Assembly: GCA_902570545.1 (NCBI GenBank)
Contig: CACFYO010000006.1
Span: 1-43,186 of the forward strand
Direction: 5' to 3'
DNA length: 43,186 nucleotides
DNA from: an uncultured Pelagibacteraceae bacterium
Lineage (GTDB): Bacteria > Pseudomonadota > Alphaproteobacteria > Pelagibacterales > Pelagibacteraceae
In this document: positions 43,080-43,186 of the stretch, in pieces
How the letters are laid out: each line of letters starts with the position of its first letter
Position numbering within the stretch: position 1 is the stretch's first letter
Notes under the pieces: model-generated
Told to the model about the DNA's origin: nothing
Database searches by the model: none
What the model saw: only the letters and a program-made list of their open reading frames with translations
Position numbers and translations under genes: made by a program

Positions 43080-43186
43080 TTAAAGTAGTGATAATAATTG
43101 GTCTTTATAGTAAAGCACATTAACTATCACAATGATAATGATTGCGGCATAGACACCATATTTAGATTTAGGCCATGCTAATCTAG
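43080..43186 (-). CDS. C-terminal end of a membrane protein (5' part outside window)
   Basis: An open frame enters at the right edge and stops at TAA (43082-43080), nine bases before glxB. The 35 visible residues contain one transmembrane span (VYAAIIIIVIVNVLYY) and a short polar end. The start, length and family are out of view. Its place at the head of the glx operon suggests a transporter for an amine or ammonium, but nothing in the visible part identifies it. Confidence 0.6.
   Translation of the reverse strand, partial: RLAWPKSKYGVYAAIIIIVIVNVLYYKDQLLSLL

Overview
The window reads as one stretch of a streamlined marine alphaproteobacterial chromosome, most likely SAR11 (Pelagibacterales). 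This is an inference from several signs. Base composition is very AT-rich and the proteins are rich in Lys, Ile and Asn. Spacers are mostly 0-60 bp, with many stop/start overlaps. There are no insertion sequences, phage genes, CRISPR arrays, tRNAs or rRNAs, and no recognisable transcription regulator in 43 kb. The gene content suits SAR11: a DmdA/GcvT-type methyltransferase, glutamate-synthase-like GlxBCD with GlnT, lone BioY, and ABC importers for small nitrogenous organics. Every base lies within or close to a gene; no gene-free gap exceeds about 115 bp.

Left part (1-9040): a minus-strand trio (EamA transporter, 3-hydroxyisobutyrate-dehydrogenase-like enzyme, aldehyde dehydrogenase cut by the window edge) diverges from a plus-strand run. 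That run is an Asp/Glu-racemase/maleate-isomerase-family protein (EutA-like), an ectoine-hydrolase-like M24 protein (DoeA/EutD-like), and a polyamine-type ABC importer (ATPase, binding protein, two permeases). The binding-protein gene has its own promoter and a strong ribosome binding site. A textbook terminator separates it from the first permease and touches that permease's start codon.

Centre-left (9042-22090): the most unusual locus. Seven minus-strand genes, spaced by at most 16 bp, encode a GcvT-family methyltransferase, an S51 peptidase, an FMN 2-hydroxyacid oxidase, a ThDP-dependent lyase/decarboxylase, a 5-hydroxyisourate-hydrolase-like (transthyretin-fold) protein, a DmdA-like methyltransferase and a thiolase. 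They diverge from a four-gene Dpp/Opp-type importer with a fused double ATPase. Together they look like an import-and-degrade unit for a methylated organic compound that I cannot name.

Centre (22147-29780): bioY; a 3-hydroxyacyl-CoA dehydrogenase/enoyl-CoA hydratase fusion; a small membrane protein; a TTG-started agmatinase-family ureohydrolase; a second aldehyde dehydrogenase; convergent ArgE-like deacetylase; then CsaA-like and LysE/RhtB proteins.

Housekeeping run (29786-36262): acnA, a YfgM-like TPR membrane protein, bamB, a cupin-like protein, zapE and a YjbQ protein, nearly all with overlapping ends.

Right part (36259-43186): a minus-strand run reading, in transcription order, the C-terminus of a membrane protein (partial), glxB, glxC, glxD and glnT/gmaS-like genes (the N-methylglutamate synthase/gamma-glutamylmethylamide type of module), a diaminopropionate-ammonia-lyase-like PLP enzyme and a photolyase. 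The common theme is uptake of nitrogen- or methyl-bearing osmolytes and amines and their conversion to central metabolites, ammonium and C1 units.
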